From: Aristolochia californica
Lineage: Eukaryota; Streptophyta; Magnoliopsida; Piperales; Aristolochiaceae
Direction: 5' to 3'
DNA length: 64,000 bases
Assembly (NCBI GenBank): GCA_029961685.1
Contig: JARWKL010000003.1
Span: 10,858,459-10,922,458, forward strand
Of the stretch, positions 22,816 to 35,000 are shown piece by piece. Position numbers and translations under genes: made by a program. The stretch's first letter is position 1. Each line of letters starts with the position of its first letter. The notes below the pieces were generated by a model. It saw nothing but the letters and a program-made list of their open reading frames with translations. It had not been told where the DNA came from and did not search any database.

Positions 22816-22947
22816 AGTTCGCCAACGTTTCTTGGTTCCAAACAAAGTCATTACGAAAGTTGGTCTGGTGGCTTATATACTAGCTTAAGGACAAGGATCT
22901 TATCCTGATTTCATCCTTGAGGACAAGGATTCTTAAGGGGTGGGGAA

Positions 22948-23235
22948 TGATATGGCCACATGAAGAAGATCACGAAGGTAGGGCCGGACATGACTAAAGC
23001 TGTTGTGTAGTGAGTTAGTGGTTTAACAGTTATTAATTAGTATTTATTCAGTTAATTTTAATGGGTTAATTAGTTCTTTGATCATAGGAGGTTATTTCTT
23101 TTTCAGAGTTGTGGGTAGTTTCTTGTATGAGAAATGTAATGGGGATATGTGTGATTAATCTTGAAATCTATCTTCCTTCTTGTATCTTCTCCTCTCTGTT
23201 CGTCTATTCTTCGTCTGTCTTAAATTCTTGTATCA
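22948..23235 (+). repeat. 3' LTR of the TR-GAG element
   Basis: The 288-bp LTR is the partner of 20614-20917, with scattered substitutions. It lacks the TATA-containing palindrome: TTGTATG runs straight into AGAAATGTAATGG. Confidence 0.93.
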
Positions 23236-23240
23236 GTTTT

Positions 23241-25760
23241 CGTTTGAGACAACATTGAAAAGAGATGATATATCAGGGAGGCTCAGAGGAAGCTCGAGGA
23301 TGATGCATTAGGGAAGATTGCAGCAAAAAATAGCTCAATTTTTTGGTTTAGGGCAGACGAAACCTTTTCGAGTAAAATGCCGCAAAAACGAAGCTCGAAG
23401 CCGACGATATGTCAAGAAGATTTGCAAGGAGAGTCCGACTTTTGCAGACGGAGGCAGATGATGCTCGAGAATGAAGCAGGGTTTTCTATTGCGGGTCGAG
23501 AGCAAGAGAAGGGGGAAAAAGAGAGGTAGAGGCTAGAGGGGAGGAAGGTCGAAGGGGGAGAGTAGCGATGTTATGGACCGATAGCAAGAGGGAGATGGGA
23601 ATTTCACCGAGAACGAGAGCGAGAGGGAGAAGAGAGAGGAAGGCCGAGAGGGAGAAGGAGACGATGCCGAGAGGGAGAAGAGAGCGAGAGAGAGGAAAAA
23701 AAATTCGGGAGGAAGAGAGACACGAGAGGCAGCGTCCCGAAGACTTCAAGCGAATGAATCAATTTTTTGGGCGGAATCCTTGGGCAAACGTCAACTGGAT
23801 TATTCGCTTCACCACTAACTGCTTCAAGTGTATGAAGCATGTAATCACATGAACTTGAAGTTCAACCCCCCCCCCCCCCCCCCCCAAACAATTCATATTT
23901 GCTAAAACGAAACCGTTTTCAACTGATATCATTCTCAATATATGATATAATTTCAGTCAGAAAACTAATAATCAAAATCTGCAATGCTTCCAGTTTAAAT
24001 TACACAATGAATGAATTTAGAAGGAAAAAGGGCAGCGATGAAATATGCCACTCATTAAAATGAAGCCTGACATCACCTCAGATAGAAACAGAAAAACAAG
24101 ATCAAATCCTTAAGATCATACAGAAATCACCCAAAACAAAGATTGGGGAAAGAAAAAACGGAACTGAAGAAGAACTAGCGTCGTGAGGTTGTGAGAGAAG
24201 ACGAACTTCTGGGGTAGGCGACGAAGTTGTTCCGGCGAGATGGCGACAGAGATGGGGTTGTTGAAGAGAATTCAGGGATGGGCGATGGAGTTGTCGAGGA
24301 ATATTCAGGGATGGGCAATGAAGGGCTCGTCGACTGTGGAATATACTCCGATATAATGGAGTGGGAGGAACGTAAAGAGGAAGTGTCTCGTCTAGGGTCG
24401 TCCCCTTGACCCTTCCCTGTTTCGAGTACAGTTTAAAACGTGGTCGCCACTTACTCGGTAACTCCCACTACTCGACAAGAGAAGCACCCCGGAAACTTTG
24501 ATGCTCCCCACCGGGACCTAACAGAAGCGGAATTTCACGTGGCCAACCCCCTCGATCGGTCCCACTGAAAAGCCGATCAATCACCGTCCCGGCAAAGTCA
24601 CTCCCGTCGCTGTTAATCAGTCCAAAACGCACGCCGTCGTCAACTGTCTCCCTCCCTTCTCCATCTCCTCCTCTTTTTTTCTCCGCCAATGAGGTCCAGC
24701 CACACATGTCGGTCGCCATCGTCCCTTGCTTGTTGCTCTTTTAATAAAATTGAAAAGCCCGAGGAAGACGACGGGAGAGCTTCGGTTAACTAGCAACAAC
24801 TGGTTTTAATTATAACCGGATGCCGGATTGAATTGAATATTTGCATAAGCAGCTAGGGTTCGGCCAGATACTTTTTCAGTTGGTGTACGTCGTCTATCTG
24901 CTCGTCCTTCAATTCAGGCCCGATGCCTGTTCCCCTCGGTTTTGGTTGCCATCAACTTTTTCTTCATCGTCACATCATAATACTCTTCTTTCCTCAGTTA
25001 ATCACGATTCTGCCACTTTCCTGCTTCAAATAGCCGCCTTCTCTCGCAAGTCGCGAATAGGGAAATGGGATCCACCTGCTTCTCTTGTGTACATCAGCTT
25101 TACTCGGATCTATCCGTTTCTCAGTCCAGCTCTGGCGATCCAATTGGACCGGAATTTCCAGTTGATGAAAAGCTTTTGCGGCTGTGCATTGGCCTACCTG
25201 CTTTTGTCCTCTGTTGCCGGCGATTATTGTTTAATACTCGGTTGCCGATCTCCTTAGCACTTTGTTATTGCTCTGGAGAGGAGTGGAATCTAGTTTTGAG
25301 TTACTGTCTGCCAATATATAAATGCTCGCGCAGCCGTGGCTAGTTTTGGAAAATTTCCGTAAATTACTGAAAAAATACATCATTGCTCTATTATTCGAAG
25401 CGTAGATGTCAGATACATGCAGGATAACAACGTCATTTTACGCACGAGTTTTAGGCCGGTTACCTGTTCATCGGGGCCATTTTATGCGCGAATGTCCGTG
25501 GCAGATGTAACTCCGGTCGTCACTCCAGCGCTGTGCAGAGAGGTAGGGGACTGGTGGCGTTTCCGAGATTACGAGCAACATCTGAGGCATTTGAAAACTA
25601 CCTGCCTATTCTAAACTTTTTAATTTTCCTCATATATTTTGGTTTTTATTTTCCCCCTCCGATCGACCCTGTTAAAGACCTGTCTTTCTGAAGTTTTTGC
25701 AACTGATCGTCTTTATCACTCTGTTGGACTCCACACACACCCGCACAGCAACCTTGACCT
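23241..25760. other. Intergenic, GC-richer, no gene recognised
   Basis: A run of 20 C at 23866-23885 and GA-rich DNA (23480-23720) produce spurious frames on both strands. A short unexplained frame starts MATEMGLLKRIQ at 24240 and contains a duplicated ATTCAGGGATGGGC motif, ending after about 38 codons. No domain is recognised. The part after about 25250 may hold the promoter and 5' UTR of the PRAF gene. Confidence 0.5.
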
Positions 25761-26070
25761 CAGCAGCCCGATATCCCTGAAAGAGTCCACTTTCTGAGGT
25801 ACTTCTTCTTATCTTCTCCGTTTCCGCGTCTCTATTGAACTGGAAATCTGTACATTATTCCCTGTCCAAGTGCAATCCGTCTGAGATTTTGACGGATCCT
25901 GCCATTGGTGTCCATTTTTCTCGGCTGTTCCCGCCACCTTTTATGAGTTTCAAGTTCAAATGCTTCTGTCTCGTGCTTGGACGGACGGATGAATGAGAGG
26001 TACAGGTTTCTGTTTTGTGAATGGGTGAAGCTTCGGAAAACCTATTTACCTCCTGGAAATTCGTGTTTTG

Positions 26071-29000
26071 ATGTCGAAAGCGGAGAAAATGTCCACAGAT
26101 CTTACAAGGACGGGGCCTGTGGAAAGGGACATCGAACAGGTGAATGTGGCTTTTCATGAATATCTTGAGTTTTTTTTTTTTCAGTAAAAGAATGACTTTT
26201 ACTATGGTTTGCAATTGTACTTCAGTTCGGTGATGGCTATCTTTGCTCATCTGTGTTTTGCTTTTTATACGTAGCTGGTAGTTAATATGCAGAGATGGAT
26301 AGACGTCAATTTTTGTAGTTCTCGGTTTACTCGTGAGGTACTCCCTGTTGTAACCACATTCAGAGAGTAAATATTTGTGGTGTGGTTCTGATTCTTAATC
26401 AGTTCAAGAGTTCAACATGGTACCGAAAAAAGAATACTTGAATGCTCCCTGTTACTTGAATTAGGTATTGTTTCTGTCATTTAATTTTATTGGGCGTTAA
26501 CCTTTTCAAGTGATTGGAAGTATCAATATGTTCTTTTAAAATTGTAAACTAGTTTAGGTTTTGGCATTGGTATGATTATTTCCTGTACATGATTTATGAG
26601 TGCGTAATAAAGGGCTGAGGTGTGCAAGGGAACCTATACAACATGCTTAAGTGGTTAGCTGCATCAAGGACCTGGATAGCTCTCATATTTATGCCTTAAG
26701 CTGAGTAGCAAACTTGAAATTAGTCTAGCACTAAATAGTCAAACGAACTACAAGCACCATGTTGGGTTGAAATATTGTTTACAACTCTCCACATGTTTTA
26801 CTTGTAGGATTTCTGCATATAGTATCAAATGTAAGTCTTTTTTTGGGCATTTGCAAGTCATGATAGTTTCAGAGTTTCATTATTCTGTTTTATTTTTTTA
26901 TTCATTAATGCAATCTTTTTGAGTGCATTGACGGAGTTCAGGAATTATTTACAGAATGTATTTAGTAGTCATAGCTTAGCATCCAGTGTTTGATCATATT
27001 TGATGTTGATTCACATTGGTTGAGATTTTGCCAAAAAGAAGTCATGAGACTGCCAAATTTAGTCTCTTGCATTATATGGGAGGATAGAATCATGTAGTTG
27101 ATACCAAAAAGTTAGGGTAAAGCTATGGAGACAGAGAACAATGCAGTTTAAGCCTTAGCTTAATGGCGAGTTTGGATCAGGTCCGGAAAACAGACCAATC
27201 TGAACAGAGAGGGGGAGGTGCCCCCCCTCTAGGGTCACTCTCACCCTCTCCCTCTCTGTTCAGATCATTCCATTGTTCAGACCTAACCCAGATGCCTCAG
27301 AGGCCACATCTTGGCAATAATGAATGGGATAATTGAAAGTGAGGATAATGATCCATAAACCTTTTTGGAGTGTGTTGACTATGTTTTCAAGAATGTAGTT
27401 AAAAGCTCTCTGATTAAACTGTTCCAAACATACCAGTAGGTATCTAAGCTATAGCAATATGGGTCAAATCTTTGATATCTGTTGTGTGTTAAAATTTGGA
27501 TGTATTTCTGTTCGGCAATTTTGGTTTCATTAAGTATTATTGGAGAAATTAAACTAGCATGTTAAAATTCAATGCATTACTGTACAGCAAGTTTATTTCC
27601 ATGGAGTAAGGTTGGAGAAATTATAGTAGCATTTGGTGAACAGAGTTATCTCCACAGGGATCAGTTATAGGAGGTAATTGCTGGGCCACATAGTATAGTA
27701 TAAGACCTCTCCACATGATCAAGTGAAGAAATTTTTTCTATTGAGAAAAATAGTGAGGACATGTGTTGTGTCAGTTATAACTGTTCATTGATGAATTACC
27801 CTTCCCCTGATCTAAAAGGAAGGAAAGAATCTTGTATGGGTGTTTCTCTAAAGGTGTTTTTAGACTTATCAAATTTCTTTCTTCTTTGTGTGACATAGTT
27901 TTTATAATTAATTGGCTGTTGATGCTAGTATATTTGGTATCTTCAGGTGTTGTAAAATTTTGGATCTAATAGGGGTTTGAGCATGTGTTGGCGCTTATAA
28001 GTATTCATTTAGGAATGTCTGTTTTGTGTTATTATTTGCCCAAAGACTCCAGGTGCTGAAGCCTTAGCCCTTTTGGAAGGAATGACACTCTCTTACTGCT
28101 CTTTTTTGGGGGCAAAGAGACTCGACTATTGCCACTAAGAAATCCCTGAGACTAGCTTGTTCCTTCAAGAAGTAAAAGGCTAATGTAGAATTAAGGTTGT
28201 GATACATCACAATGCCAAACATCTGAAAAAAATAAAGAAAAAAACAGTGACTAATTCTCTGGGAGACTCCCTGAACTTTTAAGAGATTTTATGGCAACCT
28301 CTTTCTCTCTTCCTTGTTTATAGCTGGATTTTTCACCTTTAGCTTATTTTGTTCTTTTTAGTCCTATGAGTAGTGCTATTATGATGATCTAAGAAGGTAC
28401 TGAATATTTGGAAGCTGATCTTTGGTAGTTAGGTGGTAATACATAGGTTTGAAGCACAAGTTGTGTTTAAGCTGCAGCATTTTTCCTTTGTGACTAATAA
28501 AATTCACATTTTTCAAAAAAAAAAAAGAAAAAAAAACACTGCAGCACTCTTTAATATTAGAATTATTAGAGAAAGTGGAAAATATTTGTTAAGGAATAGT
28601 CCCACATAAATTAGTGAGTACAAAAATCTTGAGTTTGTTAGTTGGGAAAGAGGTTTCCTAAGTTGGCCAGTCATTTTGGGATAGGACCTTGGGCCCAATT
28701 TTAACATGGTATCAGAGTCGGGTTCTCATATATGGGCCTGCACCTAAAAACTATCTACTTGTAGAGCCACAAAAGAGGGCCTATACCTAAACTATCCACT
28801 TGTAAAGCCACTAAAGAGGGCCTACACCTAAACTACCTACTCCTAAATTATCCACTTGTAGAGCCACAAAAGAGGGTCTACACGTGAGGGGGAGTGTTAA
28901 GGAATAGTCCTACATGGATTAGTGAGTACGAATATCTTGAGTTTATTAGTTGGGAAAGAGGTTTCCTAAGTTGGCTGGTCATTTTGGGATAGGGCCTTGG

Positions 29001-32000
29001 ACCCAATTTAACAATATTATTAAGAAGAGAAAAGGCCCTGGGTGGTACAACTTAAAGAGGAGTATAAGCAAGCAATGAAATGAGTTTTTTGCTTGAATAA
29101 TGACAGGGCAGCTTTAAAACTTGTCAGATGAAGTAAAAATCATGTCTTTGTTATTGGATATCCATTTAGCTTCTGGGTGTACTTTGCCTTGAATGTTTTA
29201 CTCATGCCCTATTCTCTGCAAGTCTTTTGTTGCTATCTGATTCCTTAGAAACCACCTAATTATGAATTTAAAAACAAAAAATACACCCACCTATTTTTGC
29301 CTAATTCCTATGCTCTATATGGTCCCTTGCGTAAGGTTTCCTTCTTAGAGCTTCAGTTCTGCTATGTTAAGTTGCCCTTTAATTCTCAAGTTTCTTTTTA
29401 AAATTTCCAGATATACTTTTTAAAAAAAATTCCAGATATATATCCTTCCTTCTCTGCAAGTTCTTTTTATATAATCTTTAACTCATTATATATATATTTT
29501 TTTTTTGAGGCCATAAATGTTCTATCTCTTGTTTGAGCACTCAATTTGCTACTAGCTTTCTGGTCATGAGCACCAGATCTGAACTTAAAATGAATTTGTT
29601 AGATATTCAAGGTGCAGTATGCGTATAATTTGTTTACTTATTTTCTCTCTAACATCTTAGTCGCTTTCATGTTCTTATCCGTTTTGATAATGTATATACT
29701 GATTATTTTTTAATTTAGGCTATTGGCTTCATCTTTATGACAGGCCATTACTGCTCTTAAGAAAGGGGCATATTTGCTCAAATATGGGCGCCGAGGGAAG
29801 CCCAAGTTTTGTCCGTTTAGGCTTGCAAATGTAAGTTGAAGTTACTTCTCTGCTTTTTACGTTCTTACCTTAATCTTCTTTTCTATGTAATTGAGGTCAA
29901 TGATTACGACTTCACAGTGACATTTCTTTTGTTTGACCACTTAATCAAGTGCTACAACAATTACTGCAGTTTTCATTTTATTGATCTGTCTGCAGAAATA
30001 TCTGTGATCAAAAGCGGTGTTATTTACATATTGATGTTAGCATACGTAGCATTTTGCTTGGCTTCTTGAATGCGTAAAATTATCAAAATCTTGCTTGAGT
30101 TGTGATATGCTAATGTGTAAGATTGCTAAGAGAGTGACCTGGATATAAGTAATCTGCTCCTGCTTCTCATGGACATTTATAGATAATCTGGTGATGGATG
30201 ATTTATTTTTCTCTCTTTCATGTCCTTCGATTGGTTTGTTGTATATAGTGTACAAACTTAAATGCTCTCATAATTTTGTTGTTGGGTATATCTTTTATCT
30301 AAGCGGGTATCTGGTTATTTTTCAGGATGAGTCTGTGTTGATATGGTTTTCTGGCAAAGAAGAAAAACACCTTAAGCTAAGTCACATCTCCAGAATATTA
30401 CCTGGACAGCGTACTGTGAGTGCATATTCTAAGACCCTTTTCTATCCTGTGATTAACTTTTGTTAAAATACTGATACAGGGGTATTTTTGTCATTTGACC
30501 ACCTCATATAGTTGTCATATGGTTCCAGCAAGCTAGGTTACTTAGCATGTATTTGTCTTTCAAGTTTCATTGAATTATGACGTGTAGAGAGAGAGTTATG
30601 GGTCTATTTATACTTAAGGGTATTTTTGTCTTTTTACTGAAAATCACTTTAGTGATATATTAAAGAGGGATCAGGCTCGAGTTTGAGACTGATCAATGCA
30701 GCTGCTTCTTCCATTTTCTCTTCTCTCTCCATTCTCCTCTCTTATTTCCTTATTTCTTCTTAATCCTACATATGCAGTAGCATTCATTTTTGGTAGTTTC
30801 TTTTTTAAGTTTAGGTTCTTCTACAGATCTCACAACCCTAAAGGAAGGGTTTCGTTCGATTTCTCTACTGGTAGGGTAACATTTCAATTTTTTTTTTCTT
30901 TTCCCGCCATTACCATCAAGTTGATGACTACTGTTGCTGATTGAGCAATTACTATTTCCTACTGCCCCTTGAGGGTTTTTGTTGAAGCATTTTGCTTCCA
31001 AATTTTCTGCGCAGCCATTACTGTGTCTGCATCATCATGCCTATGCCATATCATACCGATTGTGAGATAAATGTTATGTTGTGATGTATCTTGACTGATT
31101 GAAGATTAATTGTGATATTACTGCAGGACTTGAGGTGGGTATGCTCTAATTTTGTAGTGCGGGGCCCACATGAACTAGTTTGGGTGAATTTAAATTGTTG
31201 TTACCTTGAGTTCAGAGCATCCTTGGAACATCTTCTGGGATTAATTTGGAGTGTATTGGAAGGTTTAAATGGCAGATTCCACCAAACAAGTTGTTGTCCT
31301 TAAACACTTCAAGAGCTCAGATAGTAAGGATTTGAGTTCTATACAAATAACCTCAATTAAATTGAATGGGTCAAACTATGTAAATTGATCCCGCTCAATT
31401 CTTATGTTCCTGAAGGCCAAACGAAAAACTAAATACGTTAGAGATGATCTTCCTGGCTCTATCGCTGAATATAATTAAGTCATGACTTGATTGGTAAATA
31501 GTATGGAGTCCCGGTTCAGTAATAAGATTTTTAGTGGGACAACCAAGGAGATGTGGAATACATTGGCTTCTATTTTATCCCAAGAGAGTAATTGTCTTGC
31601 ATATATGAATTATATGTCCGATATTTCATATGAAGAGGGGTGACCGGTCAGTTACTGATTACTTCACTGGGATGAAAGGTATTATATAGGAAATCAATAC
31701 CTTTCATCCTTTTACTACAAATGTTGAAGACATTCAAAAGGAGAAAAATCAGATTGAGGTAGCTCAATTTCTTGATGGTCTGGGATCAGAATATGATGCT
31801 ATATGGGCTCAATTGCTAGCGAATGATGATGTAACAACACTTGAACAGGCCTTTAATTGAGTTATATGCACAAAAAATATAGTATCAGGCAAGAGGAGAA
31901 AGATACATGACTTTCTGATACAACTGCTCTCAACCTCCAATTATCTTATAATAACCTTGGGACTCGAGGTCGTGGGAGCAATAGTAGAAGTCATGACCAA

Positions 32001-35000
32001 GATTCCTCTACTCGTGGTAGTGGTCATCATGATAGAGGGGATAGGAAGTGTATCCACTATGGGAGGACAAATTATTTATGAGATAAATGTTGGGAGAAAT
32101 TTGAAAATTCAGATTGGGTAAACTCTAATGTGACTAGTCATGACTCACCTTCCTATTCAGGTCCGTAGGAAGAAATTCAACAATTACTTCAGAGACTTGG
32201 TCAATTGGCCACTACTATTGCATCTACTACCCTGAGATAAATGTTGGGAGAAATTTGAAAAGCCAGATTGGGCAAACTCTAATATGACTAGTCATGACTC
32301 ACCTTCCTATTCAGGTCATCAAGAAGAAACTCAACAATTACTTTAGAGACTTGGTCAATTGACCACTACTACTACTGCATCTACTACCCTTGAACCGGAT
32401 ACCTCTACCTCAACAAGTGTCACAATGGCATAGGTATGCCAGCACTGAATGTGCCCTACTCTCCCTCTTAGATCATCGATTCAGAGCCTCTACTCCATGT
32501 TAGGTATGTCTTTTTTATTTCGATCCATTAATCCTTCTCAGTCCTATTGTGGTTCTACCTCCCCGACTTTAGGGGGAGGGTACTATACAATCCACTCCTA
32601 TATGTCATTCAAATTTTGTCTATTTGTTCCTAAGTGTCGTATTAATTTGTTATCTGTTAGTCATATAACTAAGTCTCTCAATTGTTGAGTAACGTTCTCT
32701 ACTACTTCTTGTTTGTTTCAAGACTTGTAGACGAAGAGGACGATTGGTTTAGAATATGAGAAGGACTGGCTCTATTTGTTGGATGATGTCTCTACTCCAC
32801 CAACTATAGTACTTGCACAAAAGAATCTCCACTCCTGTGGCACTTGCAGTTGGAACATCCATCACTTGTAAACTTTGTCAGTCCTTTCTATCTTTGCATG
32901 TTGATGTTTTGTTTGATTGTGAGTCGTGTCAATCGGGAAAACATCGTAGAACTAATTTTCCTATTAGATCTAGTCGCATTTCGCGTATTTTTTAGTTAAT
33001 TCATTCTGATGTATGGGGTCTATGTAGGGTCCCTAGTCCATTTGGTTTTAAGTACTTTGTGTCGTTCATAGTGACTTCAATAGAGTCACATAGTTGTATC
33101 TTCTACAGGAAAAATCTGAAGTGTTTGATGTATTTGTGAACTTCTTTAATGAAATAACAAATCAGTTTAGTGCCCGTGTTAATATTTTTCGTACTAATAA
33201 TGACCTTGAATTTCTCTATAAGAGATATGCATTTTTTTGTACCTTGTGTGGGATTACTCATAAGACTTCCTGTGTCTATTCTCCCCAGCAAAATGGGGTT
33301 GCTGAATGTAAAAACAGACACCTTGAAGTGACTCATACTTTATTGTTGCATATGAATGTCCCTAAATCATTTTGGAGAGAGACAATGTTAACATCGTGTT
33401 ACTTAATTAATTGAATGTCTTCATCTGTTTTGCAAGGACAAGTTCCTATGTAGGTCTTAAAACCGTAGTGCAAATTATTTGATGTTGTTCCTCGTATTTT
33501 TGGGTCTACATGTTTTTTTTTCCATTTATTCAGTACATCTACTGATAAATTGTCTCCTCGAGCTGTTAAGTGTGTATTATTGAGTTATTCACGTCATCAG
33601 AAAGGATACAAATGTTATGATCCATTTCAAATAAAGACATATTTCTTTTGATGTTACATTTTTTGAAAACACTCTGTACTTCTATAGACTCAATCTTCGT
33701 TTGAACCCTGTGTGGATAACCTAGTTCCCATTGTTGTTATGGATGCATCACCTACAGGTTCCTTTCTACTACTTCAGGTATATAATCGATGTTCTCGTCA
33801 TCTGTTACCTGCACCAGTGCCTAATAACACTCCGACTCGTGAGCTCGCAACTCAAGACCAGCCATCTTCCTCTTTGCCTATAGGTCCAGTTTCGTTTGAT
33901 TTGGACCTTCCCATTACCCTTCAGAAAGGTAAAAGGTCATGTACCTCTCATCCTATTTCTAAATATGGTTGCTTTGTTTGTTGTCTCCATCATACAAATT
34001 ATTTGCTATGTCGTTGTCTTCTACAACTTGTTTAGTGCAGGATGCTATGAATGAAACGAGCTATGGATGAGGAAATGGAAGCTTTGGTCTCTAGAGGCAC
34101 ATGAAGTCTCTGTGAGCCACCTTCTAGGGCAGCTATTGTGGGGTGTCGTTGAGTCTATACAATTACATATAAAACAGATGGGACTATTGAGCAGTATAAG
34201 GCCAAATTGGTAGCCAAGGCTATACACATACGAGGTTGATGTGTTTGAAACTTTTTCGCCTATGGCGCGATTCACTTCCATTTGTATTTTGGTTTCTATG
34301 GAAGTTAATCGAGGGTGGCCACTATTTTAGTTGGATGTCAAAAATGCATTCCTATATGGAGATTTAAAGGAGGAACCTCCTAGGTATGTTCCTCAGGGGG
34401 AGACAACAAAAGCAGGTTGGTTGAAGAAAACTATCTATGGGCTTAAACAAAGCCCAAGAGTGTTGAGTTTGAAAAATTCAGCACTGTTGTGATGAGATTT
34501 GGGCTTTATAGAAGTTACTATGACCATTATGTGTTTGTACTAAAGAGGAAGACCAATATAGAATTTATTATTTTAGTTGTTTATGTTGATGACATCATCT
34601 TATCTAAAAGTGAGTTGGCAGGAATTGAAGAGGCGAAAACGTATTTGGCCACACACTTTCGAACCAAGGATTTGGGACAGTCGAAATATTACCTTAGCAT
34701 TGAAGTGGCTCGGAGTACGAAGAGAGTTGTTTTTATCTCAAAGGAAGTATATTGTAGATATTTTGTATGCATATGGTCGCTTGGGCACTAAGCCAGTGGA
34801 GACTCTCATGGAAATGAATGTTGATCTTCATGACTCTCATAGTTTTGTACTCAAGGACAATACCTAGTAAAGATGCCTAGTAGGGAAATTGATTTATGTT
34901 ACAATCACTAGGCCTAATATATCCTTTGCAGTGGGAGTGATGAGTTAGTTTATGGAAAACCCGAGACTGGTTAGCAGCTCAAAGAATCTTAAAAAATTTG

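Larger units (their letters stand above)
20614..23235 (+). mobile_element. Complete non-autonomous gypsy element with gag only (TR-GAG type)
   Basis: This 2622-bp element has both LTRs (20614-20917 and 22948-23235), a PBS one base after the 5' LTR, one gag frame, a polypurine tract (AAGGGGTGGGGAA) before the 3' LTR, and a 5-bp target-site duplication GTTTT on each side (20609-20613, 23236-23240). Protease, RT, RNase H and integrase are absent. A short LEDKD-stop sequence before the polypurine tract resembles the extreme 3' end of gypsy pol, so the element appears to derive from a full gypsy element by deletion of pol. Movement would need enzymes from an autonomous relative. Confidence 0.93.

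Noticed and set aside
23486..23852. Arg/Glu-rich plus-strand and Ser/Leu-rich minus-strand frames
   Set aside because: The GAGA-rich DNA yields mirrored low-complexity frames.
24227..25343. Several frames of 60-138 codons upstream of the PRAF gene
   Set aside because: No conserved motif, overlapping and on both strands. I cannot exclude an unrecognised short exon, but nothing supports one.
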